DNA of 8,973 bases from Acidobacteriaceae bacterium (GTDB lineage: Bacteria; Acidobacteriota; Terriglobia; Terriglobales; Acidobacteriaceae). Position numbers and translations under genes: made by a program. Below the pieces are notes generated by a model. That model searched no databases. It was not told where the DNA came from and was given only the letters and a program-made list of their open reading frames with translations. Below, piece after piece: positions 1-6,245 of this stretch. Location of the stretch: positions 1-8,973 of the forward strand of contig PLHN01000474.1 of assembly GCA_003139975.1 (NCBI GenBank). Direction: 5' to 3'. Every line of letters starts with the position of its first letter. The first letter of the stretch is position 1.

Positions 1-1
1 T

Positions 2-760
2 TTCTCCACGTACGGCTGGATGGATTGGAGGGACTTGCAAGTGCCCGGGTTCTTTCCGCGGGCCGTCGATCGCCTGGAAAAACTCGTGGAGCGTGGCGCC
101 TGCGGACTCAAACTGTGGAAGGATCTGGGCACCAGCGTTCGCGATGCGGATGGGAACTTGCTCAAAATCGACGATGAGCGTCTCTCTCCCATCTTCGAGA
201 AAGCCGCCGAACTCAACGTACCCATCATGTTTCACATTGCCGACCCGGACGCCTTTTTCCTGCCCATTAACAACCACAACGAACGCTACGAAGAACTGGC
301 GGCCCATCCCGAGTGGAGTTTTCACGGCTCGCATTTCAGCAAGCGGGAGCTCCTCGCCCAGCGCGATCGCGTTTTTGCACGCCATCCCAAAACCATCTTC
401 GTTGGAGCGCACATCGCAGAACACCCTGAGGATCTTGCCTCTGTGAGCCGGCTACTCGATGGGAATCCAAACCTCGTCGTAGACGTCGCGGCGCGCTGCG
501 CCGAACTGGGGCGCCAGCCCTACACGGCACGCGAATTCTTCCTCAAGTATCCGGACCGCATTCTTTTCGGGACTGATCTGATTCCCGAAACCAACATGTA
601 CCGCCTCCACTTCCGTTTCCTTGAAACCCGTGATGAATATTTCGAATATCCATCGCATGCCTCCCGCCAGGGGCGCTGGAACATCTACGGTTTGTTCCTT
701 CCCGACGACGTGCTGCGCCGCGTCTATCGCGAGAATGCACTGCGTCTCCTGAAACGATGA
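2..760 (+). CDS. Amidohydrolase family (Amidohydro_2-like) metal-dependent hydrolase, 5' end missing
   Basis: The reading frame is open from base 2, so the ATG at 20 is probably an internal Met and the gene starts outside the window; 252 residues are visible. Motifs fit a TIM-barrel amidohydrolase: CGLKLWKDLG early, FHIADPDAF (His plus a following acidic residue), FVGAHIAEHPEDL (His near a strand end) and FGTDLIPE (the late metal- or water-activating Asp). The C-terminus NALRLLKR is the usual last helix of the family. Such enzymes hydrolyse or decarboxylate small ring or lactone/amide substrates in the cytoplasm; the substrate here cannot be named. It is not NagA-like, so it should not be read as the deacetylase missing from the sugar pathway. 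It is followed by a 193-bp gap with its own promoter, so it is probably not co-transcribed with the glycosidase downstream. Family call is firm, function unknown. Confidence 0.85.
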   Translation, partial: FSTYGWMDWRDLQVPGFFPRAVDRLEKLVERGACGLKLWKDLGTSVRDADGNLLKIDDERLSPIFEKAAELNVPIMFHIADPDAFFLPINNHNERYEELAAHPEWSFHGSHFSKRELLAQRDRVFARHPKTIFVGAHIAEHPEDLASVSRLLDGNPNLVVDVAARCAELGRQPYTAREFFLKYPDRILFGTDLIPETNMYRLHFRFLETRDEYFEYPSHASRQGRWNIYGLFLPDDVLRRVYRENALRLLKR

Positions 761-789
761 GTACAGCTTGGCTCTGGCCAGTTCTTCGC

Positions 790-804
790 CGCGCAGGCTG
801 CGTG
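790..804 (+). terminator. Weak hairpin downstream of the amidohydrolase gene
   Basis: A 6-bp stem (one G-T wobble) with a GGC loop lies 30 bp after the amidohydrolase stop. It is followed by TTGCCT rather than a true T-run, so a Rho-independent terminator is only possible. Stems this short arise often by chance. Confidence 0.2.
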
Positions 805-825
805 TTGCCTGGAATTAATACTGTC

Positions 826-872
826 ATGGCAAACGAAACAAAACGCAATATTATCACGATCAATATGAAAGT
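826..872 (-). promoter_or_regulatory. Predicted AgaR/DeoR-type operator upstream of the glycosidase
   Basis: Read on the minus strand this stretch holds a perfect TTTCGTTT core (plus-strand AAACGAAA at 831-838) and a weaker core TTTCATAT (863-870), the same orientation and 32 bp apart. The block aligns without gaps to 6111-6157 in front of the agaR-like gene (31 of 47 identical); the 20-bp part at 827-846 matches 6137-6156 at 17 of 20 positions. E. coli AgaR sites, as I recall them, contain a TTTCRTTT core. The site lies about 12 bp upstream of the predicted -35 of the glycosidase promoter. Binding by the DeoR-family protein encoded at 5297-6064 is inference. Confidence 0.6.
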
Positions 873-883
873 CTCCACAATGC

Positions 884-914
884 TTGACAACTATTGGTAA
901 GCAAAGTGTAGAAT
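884..914 (+). promoter_or_regulatory. Predicted sigma-70-type promoter of the glycosidase gene
   Basis: A perfect TTGACA (884-889) is followed after 19 bp by TAGAAT (909-914, 5 of 6 to TATAAT). A 17-bp spacing would give the poorer TGTAGA at 907-912. Transcription would start near 921, leaving a leader of about 33 nt that carries the AAAGGG ribosome binding site (943-946 region). The long spacer suggests a promoter that may be weak without help. Confidence 0.55.
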
Positions 915-953
915 GCACCTTAAGAAGAGTAGCGGCGAATAAAGGGTGCAACG

Positions 954-3194
954 ATGAAACCCCGGTTGACCAAGTCGTTCCTATGGCTAGGTGGTTTGGG
1001 TGTGTTTGTGCTTTTGTGGTTGGCGCTGGGCACTCCGCGCGAATCCGCAACAGCGGCGCCATCGATCGATAGTCTCCACTCTGCGATTCAAGTCCAGACT
1101 GGCCCTGGAGAACCGGTCGTGCTGACGACCAAGGCAGCCGAGTTTCGATTGCTTCCTTCTGGATACATACAGGCGTTCTTGATCAAAAACGGACGCAAGC
1201 TAACTTTGGATGATCCTTCTTCCGGTGAATCTGCCGCCGGTGATTTCCTTGTCCACGCTGGGAAGCCAGTCCATTTTGCGCTGGATTTCGCTCACCTGAA
1301 GATTTCGGAAGCAGCCGGCAAAATGGGCGCAGGCAAGCGAATAGAAATTCCCGGGGAGGCCTCGGACTTTTCTCGAGCAAAAATCCAGCGCGTGTTAATC
1401 CTCGAAGTCTACGACGACTTCCCAAACCTGTTGCTGTCGACGACCGAATATCGAAACTCGGGAACCACAGATTTCGAGATTGATCGAGCCGTTGACCAGC
1501 AGCATCGCTTTAATGCACGCTTGGCGAACGTTGGCGCTCAGCCCTACGAAATGTGGTCATTCCAAGGTTCCAGTTACAACTGGGGTGAAGACGACGTTCG
1601 CAAGCTGACCCGGCCGTTCTTTCAACCGAACGTCATGGGTGGCATAGTCAAAGGCGGCTATGGTGGCGGCATTCCAGTAGTCGCTTTCTGGACAAAGGCG
1701 CTCGGCGAAGCCGTAGGCCACGTCGAAACCCTGCCGCTTTCCGTCTCGCTCCCCGTTCTCGTCGCAGCCGACGGACGGGTGCATGCCAGCCTCGACATTT
1801 CATCCGCGATCACCCTGAAGCCCGGAGAAAGCTACTCCACTCCGCGCAGTTTCGTCGCAGTGTACTCCGGAGACTTTTATCAACCCCTGCAACTATGGTC
1901 GAGTGTCTTGCAGAAGGAAGGGTGGAATCTCACCAAACCCTCCAGCGAGGCCTACAACGTGAGTTGGTGCGGATGGGGGTACGAGGCCGACGTAACCCCG
2001 GCCCAGATGTTGGGAACAATCCCCAAGCTAAAGGAAATGGGAATCAAATGGGCCACGCTCGACGACCGCTGGTTCAATAACTACGGCGACTGGAAGCCGC
2101 GCACGGATAGTTTCCCCGGCGATTCCATCCAGCGCATGGTCGGGGATTTTCACAAACAGGGGATGCTCGTACAACTCTGGTGGTTGCCGCTCGGCGTCGA
2201 AGACGGGCAAGGGAAATATGAAGAACACAAGTACCTTGTGTCTGATGTTGTCCGTGAGCATCCGGAATGGTTGATTCTCGACAAGAACGGCCGACATGCA
2301 CGGATGACTCGTGACCTAGCTGTCCTCTGTCCTGCAGTTCCTGAAGTCCAGAAGTACTACAAGAAACTCACGGAGAAATTCATTCGCGATTGGGACTTCG
2401 ACGGGTCAAAATTAGACAACATCTATACAGTTCCTGAGTGCCACAACCCCGCGCATCATCACAAATCTCCGCAGGATTCTGTAAACGCCATGGCGGATGT
2501 CTACAAGACAATCTTTGAAACGACCCGTGCGCTCAAGCCACAAAGTGTTACGCAGAGCTGTTCTTGCGGCACTCCGCCTTCGCTGGCCTGGCTGCCCTAT
2601 ATGGACCAGGCCGTAACAGCCGATCCCGTGGGCGCCGTGCAAGTTCGCCGCCGCATCAAAATGTACAAGGCTCTACTCGGACCGGAAGCAGCCGTCTATG
2701 GCGACCATGTGGAGCTTTCCGCGATGACGCGCTCGGGCAAGGACTGGATTGAGCATGGCGACGATTTTGCTTCTACCATCGGCACCGGGGGAGTGGTCGG
2801 AACTAAGTTCGTCTGGCCGGATGCCGGCACTAAATTCAAAAATGTCAACCTGACCCGGCAGAAAGAAGAGCATTGGAAGAAGTGGATCGGCATCTATAAC
2901 CAGAAGATGCTATCTAGCGGAACATTCTTGCCTCTCTATACCTATGGCTATGATGTGCCGGAGGCATACGCCATTCAAAAAAACGGCACAATGTATTACT
3001 CCTTTTTTGCATCGAGCGAAGGCGTGGCGTGGAAGGGACAAGTTGAACTGCGCGGACTAACTCCCGGAACCTACCACGTGCTTGACTATCCGGATAACAA
3101 GGATCTTGGAACTATCCATATAACCGCGAACCAGGCTGCGAAGCTCAAGACTGAATTTAAGCAACATTTGTTGTTGGAAGTCAGCCCGCAGTAG
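954..3194 (+). CDS. Secreted GH36-like alpha-galactosidase / alpha-N-acetylgalactosaminidase
   Basis: A 746-residue protein with a Sec signal peptide: basic MKPRLTK, a hydrophobic run to about residue 27, and a likely cut near the ATAAPS region. The start is supported by an AAAGGG ribosome site 7 nt upstream. A beta-rich N-terminal domain (to about 330) precedes a clan-D TIM barrel: WCGWG at 338-342, DDRW at 370-373, a KLD motif with candidate nucleophile Asp488, then SCSCGTPP and candidate acid/base Asp557 in TADPVGA. A small C-terminal beta domain (GTYHVLDYPDNKD) ends the protein. Known GH36 enzymes release terminal alpha-galactose or alpha-GalNAc; location here should be periplasm or outside. 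Oddities are two Cys (536, 538) where the classic motif has CSxGG, and a Cys-His and triple-His cluster (496-503) just after the nucleophile. Its promoter region shares a regulator box with the agaR-like gene, linking it to the convergent sugar operon. Exact substrate is not decided by sequence. Confidence 0.85.
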   Translation: MKPRLTKSFLWLGGLGVFVLLWLALGTPRESATAAPSIDSLHSAIQVQTGPGEPVVLTTKAAEFRLLPSGYIQAFLIKNGRKLTLDDPSSGESAAGDFLVHAGKPVHFALDFAHLKISEAAGKMGAGKRIEIPGEASDFSRAKIQRVLILEVYDDFPNLLLSTTEYRNSGTTDFEIDRAVDQQHRFNARLANVGAQPYEMWSFQGSSYNWGEDDVRKLTRPFFQPNVMGGIVKGGYGGGIPVVAFWTKALGEAVGHVETLPLSVSLPVLVAADGRVHASLDISSAITLKPGESYSTPRSFVAVYSGDFYQPLQLWSSVLQKEGWNLTKPSSEAYNVSWCGWGYEADVTPAQMLGTIPKLKEMGIKWATLDDRWFNNYGDWKPRTDSFPGDSIQRMVGDFHKQGMLVQLWWLPLGVEDGQGKYEEHKYLVSDVVREHPEWLILDKNGRHARMTRDLAVLCPAVPEVQKYYKKLTEKFIRDWDFDGSKLDNIYTVPECHNPAHHHKSPQDSVNAMADVYKTIFETTRALKPQSVTQSCSCGTPPSLAWLPYMDQAVTADPVGAVQVRRRIKMYKALLGPEAAVYGDHVELSAMTRSGKDWIEHGDDFASTIGTGGVVGTKFVWPDAGTKFKNVNLTRQKEEHWKKWIGIYNQKMLSSGTFLPLYTYGYDVPEAYAIQKNGTMYYSFFASSEGVAWKGQVELRGLTPGTYHVLDYPDNKDLGTIHITANQAAKLKTEFKQHLLLEVSPQ

Positions 3195-3215
3195 CGAGGT
3201 CATCCGAAGACTGCG
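3187..3215 (+). terminator. Possible terminator hairpin at the end of the glycosidase gene
   Basis: CGCAGT (3187-3192) pairs perfectly with ACTGCG (3210-3215) across a 17-nt loop and is followed by TTTC. The left arm covers the last codons and the first base of the TAG stop. The short stem and weak T-tract make this tentative. Confidence 0.25.
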
Positions 3216-3216
3216 T

Positions 3217-3237
3217 TTCAACCCCGCCGAGGTTGAA
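3217..3237 (-). terminator. Possible terminator hairpin at the end of the sugar-kinase gene
   Basis: TTCAACC (3217-3223) and GGTTGAA (3231-3237) form a perfect 7-bp stem with a 7-nt loop, sitting on the final codons and TGA stop of the minus-strand kinase gene. There is no T-run after it in either direction. Together with the neighbouring stem it fills the 23-bp convergent junction, where a shared stop for both transcripts would be expected. Confidence 0.3.
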
Positions 3238-4177
3238 GGCGCGGCGCGTGCTGGCGAAGAAACTTCTCTCGGTATTTCCTGTCGCGAAACGCTTCCGTGC
3301 CTCCCGCCCGCGTAGTGCACAGAGCCCCGGTGGCATTGCCCGCATCCAGACACTCCCGCAGGCTCCGTCCCCTCAGGTATGCGTGCAGGAAGCCCGCGTC
3401 GAAACTATCGCCTGCACCTACCGGGTCAACCATCTCAACCTTTAGCGCCGTGCTCTCGATCCTTTTATTTTTGCGAATCGCAACGGCGCCGTCTGCCCCT
3501 AACTTGACTACGACCAGCGAAGCTATCTCAGAGAGCCCGGTCAGAGCGGCGTCCAGACTGTCCGTCCCCGCAATCTTGCAAGCCTCACGCAGGTTCGGCA
3601 TGAATATATCCACGTGCTTCAGAAGGTCGCGGAGATCGCCGTCAAAGCGGTCTTCAGGATCATCGTTGGTATCCAGTGAAGTAGTAAGGCCAGCAGACTT
3701 CAGATAACGGAATAAGTCCGGTACCTGCCGACGCAGGCCCGACTGGAGATAGTAAGAAGACAGGTGAAAGTGGCGTGCATCCGACAGATATTCGAGATCG
3801 AGATCCTCCAACCTAAGTCTGTCAATAGTCCCAGGGTAAGTCAGGATGTTGCGCCAGCTATCCCTTTGCAAAATTACACTTAATCCGGTCCCAACGGATT
3901 TCCGCGCCCGTACTCGAGACACGTCAACACCACTGTCCGCCAAGCGCTGCAGTGCGATCTTGCCCAAGGGATCTTCGCCGATCAGCGATTGAAAGCCTAC
4001 CCGGCTGCCAAGGCTGGCCAGATTGTGAGCGACAATAGCCGAGGACGAGCCCAATGTCAGCGCCATCTTATCGGCCAGCATTTCGCGTTCGGGCGGAAGT
4101 TCGGCGGGCAGACCATAGAGAATCAGGTCAAGATTCAGTTCTCCCGCAATGGTGACGTCAAAGCGGGGTTTCTTCAC
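3218..4177 (-). CDS. PfkB/ribokinase-family carbohydrate kinase
   Basis: 319 residues, usual size for the family. The strong second PfkB signature DPVGAGDSFDAG lies at 251-262, with Asp257 as the expected catalytic base of the GAGD anion hole; the ATP-site region KLGADGAV is at 225-232. The first signature is LGSSSAIVAHNLASLG (42-57), with SS where most members have GG, pointing to a distinct subfamily. The start is GTG at 4177: its GTGA overlaps the TGA of the upstream agaS-like gene by 4 bp, so translation is coupled. It is the last gene of the operon and meets the glycosidase gene tail to tail. Context suggests tagatose-6-phosphate kinase, giving tagatose-1,6-bisphosphate. Because no PTS is seen, phosphorylation of the incoming hexosamine at C6 is an equally serious option. 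Family certain, substrate inferred. Confidence 0.9.
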   Translation of the reverse strand: MKKPRFDVTIAGELNLDLILYGLPAELPPEREMLADKMALTLGSSSAIVAHNLASLGSRVGFQSLIGEDPLGKIALQRLADSGVDVSRVRARKSVGTGLSVILQRDSWRNILTYPGTIDRLRLEDLDLEYLSDARHFHLSSYYLQSGLRRQVPDLFRYLKSAGLTTSLDTNDDPEDRFDGDLRDLLKHVDIFMPNLREACKIAGTDSLDAALTGLSEIASLVVVKLGADGAVAIRKNKRIESTALKVEMVDPVGAGDSFDAGFLHAYLRGRSLRECLDAGNATGALCTTRAGGTEAFRDRKYREKFLRQHAPRLQPRRG

Positions 4178-5304
4178 TCGCCCCGTTCCGGATTCTTGGA
4201 GCCGTCGCCATCAAGAATCACGGCGCGGGTGAGGTGGCGTGGCGAATCAGGATTCAAACCCTTCTTCAAACCAACGTGCAGGCCAAGCAGTTGCCCGGGA
4301 ACCAGATAGGGCGACAGGCGCGCGGTCTCTGGGAGTCTCAAGCCCAGTTCCACCACCATGTCCGCGGCCGCACGCACCCGCACATTTGCCTGATTGGCAA
4401 CGACCAGTGTCGTGCCGCCCAAAGACTTCACTTCTTCCAGCAGATCGCATTCCGCCTCGTACCCCTGCTCCGAGAGTAGAAGAATCACTAGAGTTTCCGG
4501 CCGAACGATCGACTTGGGACCATGGCGGAACTCCAAGGAATGAAAGAACTGCGCATACGACACCGACATCTCCGTGATTTTCAATGCATATTCGCAGGCC
4601 AGACCGTAAAAAGGTCCGTGGCCCAGGCAAACATAGTCGGCAAAGGTGTAACGGGCCACGAAGTCGCGAATCCGCTCCGGCACCGGCTTCAGCGCAGCAG
4701 CAGCCAGTTCCGGCATGGCGAGGAGGGCATCGGTGTAGGCTTCGTTTCCAGCGAGGCGGCTGGCCAGGAACTGCAGAGCCAAAAGCATGGACGTGAACGA
4801 CCGCGTCATGACCGTGCTTTGTTCATCCGCTGGAAGCGTGATGGTGATCGTGGCCAGTTTCTCCAATACTTGCCCGCTCACGCAGGACACCGCCACGCCG
4901 GGAAGTTTGCGTTGCTTCAGAACCGCAGCGGCCTTAAGAACCTCAGAGGTTTGTCCCGAGCGGGAGATGAGCACGGGGATGCAAGCTTCTCCGGAAAACG
5001 CTAACTCCGGGTAGAGCAAAATCTCTGACGCGGGAACCGCGCGCGCTGGTCGCCCCGTAAGGGATTTCATGGTCGCAGCCGCAGCCAGCGCGACATAGTA
5101 ACTCGATCCGCAACCGATAAACAGCCACTCCTCAGCATGGTTGAAGCGCGCCAACACCTCTTTCACGCTCTGGCTTGTCCGCAGTTCCGTCAAGCACCTT
5201 CTCCAGCACTCTGGCTGGGACAAAATCTCCGCGAGACTGTGGCCGCCCGGTTCCGCCGAATCTCCGCCATCGCGCGACGGTTTTAGTTCCGTTGCATCAA
5301 ACAA
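4174..5304 (-). CDS. agaS: AgaS-like double-SIS sugar isomerase / galactosamine-6-phosphate deaminase
   Basis: 376 residues, close to E. coli AgaS length. An N-terminal LAEILSQPECW element (24-34) resembles the EI-QP-W start of AgaS/GlmS-type SIS proteins. The first SIS domain has FIGCGSSYY (62-70) and SRSGQTSEV (114-122), which bind sugar phosphate. The second begins near 215 and carries EFRHGPKS (258-265), a motif typical of AgaS. Known AgaS turns galactosamine-6-P into tagatose-6-P plus ammonia; cytoplasmic. The start is a TTG at 5304, chosen because a GAGG ribosome site (plus-strand 5311-5314) lies 6 nt before it and no in-frame ATG is near; the ATG at 5297 is in another frame and soon stops. 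It overlaps the end of the agaR-like gene by 8 bp and the kinase by 4 bp, so the three are one operon. A GlmS-like aminotransferase is excluded by the lack of a glutaminase domain; other SIS deaminases (FrlB-like) remain possible. Confidence 0.85.
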   Translation of the reverse strand: MFDATELKPSRDGGDSAEPGGHSLAEILSQPECWRRCLTELRTSQSVKEVLARFNHAEEWLFIGCGSSYYVALAAAATMKSLTGRPARAVPASEILLYPELAFSGEACIPVLISRSGQTSEVLKAAAVLKQRKLPGVAVSCVSGQVLEKLATITITLPADEQSTVMTRSFTSMLLALQFLASRLAGNEAYTDALLAMPELAAAALKPVPERIRDFVARYTFADYVCLGHGPFYGLACEYALKITEMSVSYAQFFHSLEFRHGPKSIVRPETLVILLLSEQGYEAECDLLEEVKSLGGTTLVVANQANVRVRAAADMVVELGLRLPETARLSPYLVPGQLLGLHVGLKKGLNPDSPRHLTRAVILDGDGSKNPERGE

Positions 5305-6064
5305 TCGTGACCTCGATCCCCGCCTTCTTCAGCGCCTGCAGGTCTTGTTTCGCGATACTGTGATCTGTAATGACATGTTGCACACCCGAAGTCGGCACGA
5401 TCAGAGACAGACTTCTTCTCCCGAACTTGGTGGCGTCACACACCGCTACCGTCCGCTTTGCGACCTCCACCATCACGGAGTTCACCCTGGCTTCCAGCAG
5501 GTTCGGAGTGGTCAAACCGTAGTGCACGTCGAATCCATCCACGCCCAGGAACAGCAGATCGGCGCTGAGGTGCCGCAGCGTGTCCTCCGCCATCGGGCCT
5601 ACCAGGGAAAACGAGTTCTTTCGCAACGCCCCACCGGTCAGGATCACGTCAATGGATGTTCCCGCGAGCTCGGCAGCGATATTCACTGCGTTGGTGACAA
5701 TCGTAAGTTCCTGAAAGCTCCGTAGCGCTCGGGCAATGGCTGTGGTGGTGGTGCCCGAATCCAGAATGATGACTTGCCCGTTGGTTACCATCCGTGCTGC
5801 CGCTTCCGCAATATGCAGCTTTTCCTTACGATGAAGCTGTTCTTTTTCCCGCAGGCTCGGATCATCCAGTGCCCTATCGCGCGCTGGCAGCGCTCCCCCA
5901 TGGGTACGATGCAACTGGCGCAGGTTGTGCAGGACTTCCAAATCCTTCCGAATCGTCACTTGCGAAGTCTGGAAACGCCGCGCCAGATCCGGGACCAGAA
6001 CTCGGCCGTCTCGATTCACCATTTCGAGAATCGCCCGCCGTCGTTCTTCATTGAGCACGATCAT
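5297..6064 (-). CDS. agaR: DeoR-family transcriptional repressor, AgaR-like
   Basis: 255 residues from the ATG at 6064, standard for the family. An N-terminal winged helix-turn-helix (about 6-58: ERRRAILEMV, VPDLARRFQTSQVTIRKDL, HRTHGGA) precedes a DeoRC sensor domain with the sugar-phosphate loop ILDSGTTTTAIA (about 98-109), LTGG, the VDGFDVHYGLTTPN stretch and DATKFGRRSLSL. The last two resemble AgaR, the galactosamine/GalNAc regulator. The frame is open further upstream to a TTG at 6157, but that would place DNA with a promoter and two operator cores inside the gene; the ATG has GGCGGA six nt before it and gives the normal DeoR N-terminus. Likely inducer is a pathway sugar phosphate such as tagatose-6-P or galactosamine-6-P (inference). 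It probably represses itself, agaS and the kinase, and the glycosidase through shared TTTCGTTT boxes. Confidence 0.9.
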   Translation of the reverse strand: MIVLNEERRRAILEMVNRDGRVLVPDLARRFQTSQVTIRKDLEVLHNLRQLHRTHGGALPARDRALDDPSLREKEQLHRKEKLHIAEAAARMVTNGQVIILDSGTTTTAIARALRSFQELTIVTNAVNIAAELAGTSIDVILTGGALRKNSFSLVGPMAEDTLRHLSADLLFLGVDGFDVHYGLTTPNLLEARVNSVMVEVAKRTVAVCDATKFGRRSLSLIVPTSGVQHVITDHSIAKQDLQALKKAGIEVTIV

Positions 6065-6110
6065 CTCTCGTCCGCCGGTCGCAACGGGTCCACATTGCGG
6101 TCGAGCACCC

Positions 6111-6157
6111 GCTTTCGTTTCAATTTTCTTTTTATAGCGTTTACTTTCGTTTGTCAA
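6111..6157 (+). promoter_or_regulatory. Predicted tandem AgaR-type operator in front of agaR
   Basis: Two perfect TTTCGTTT cores lie at 6113-6120 and 6145-6152, same orientation, 32 bp (about three helical turns) apart. The second is inside GCGTTTACTTTCGTTTGTCA, 17 of 20 identical to the box upstream of the glycosidase. The downstream T-rich stretch after the first core (CAATTTTCTTT) also fits what I recall of the E. coli AgaR consensus. The placement over the -35/-10 spacer and the start region predicts autorepression. Confidence 0.65.
6131..6157 (-). promoter_or_regulatory. Predicted promoter of the agaR-agaS-kinase operon
   Basis: On the minus strand TTGACA (6157-6152) is followed after 15 bp by TATAAA (6136-6131). 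Fifteen is short; a 17-bp spacing would give TAAAAA. The transcript would have a leader of roughly 60 nt before the ATG at 6064. One operator core sits between the two hexamers, an ideal place for a repressor to block RNA polymerase. Confidence 0.55.
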
Positions 6158-6212
6158 TCATCTTGCTCAACCCCGGCCCAGCAAATCTGGCCAGTCTCAA
6201 CCCTTTTCCCGC

Positions 6213-6245
6213 ACTATGCTTCTCCGCCGCACGCGCGTGCATAGT
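6213..6245 (-). repeat. Inverted repeat over the kbaZ-like stop codon
   Basis: ACTATGC (6213-6219) and GCATAGT (6239-6245) form a perfect 7-bp stem around a 19-nt loop; a 12-bp palindrome GCACGCGCGTGC (6229-6240) overlaps the right arm and could fold instead. The stop codon TAG is in one arm. No T-run follows on the minus strand, so it could slow or partly end transcription before agaR or protect a 3' end, but may be chance. Confidence 0.3.

Noticed and set aside
20..22. ATG at 20 as true start of the amidohydrolase
   Set aside because: The frame is open to base 2 and the protein would lack the first barrel strand of the family, so the gene is cut by the window edge.
2..760. Amidohydrolase as the missing GalNAc-6-P deacetylase
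   Set aside because: The motifs match Amidohydro_2-type proteins, not the NagA/AgaA family.
4239..5004. Long plus-strand open frames opposite agaS
   Set aside because: Antisense shadows of a GC-rich gene with no recognisable domain or ribosome site.
5292..5297. ATG overlapping the agaR TGA (TGATG) as the agaS start
   Set aside because: It is in a different frame from agaS and meets a TAA after three more codons.
6065..6157. Upstream extension of the DeoR-family gene to TTG 6157
   Set aside because: It runs through a good promoter and two operator cores and adds residues unlike the family; ATG 6064 has a ribosome site and gives the normal N-terminus.
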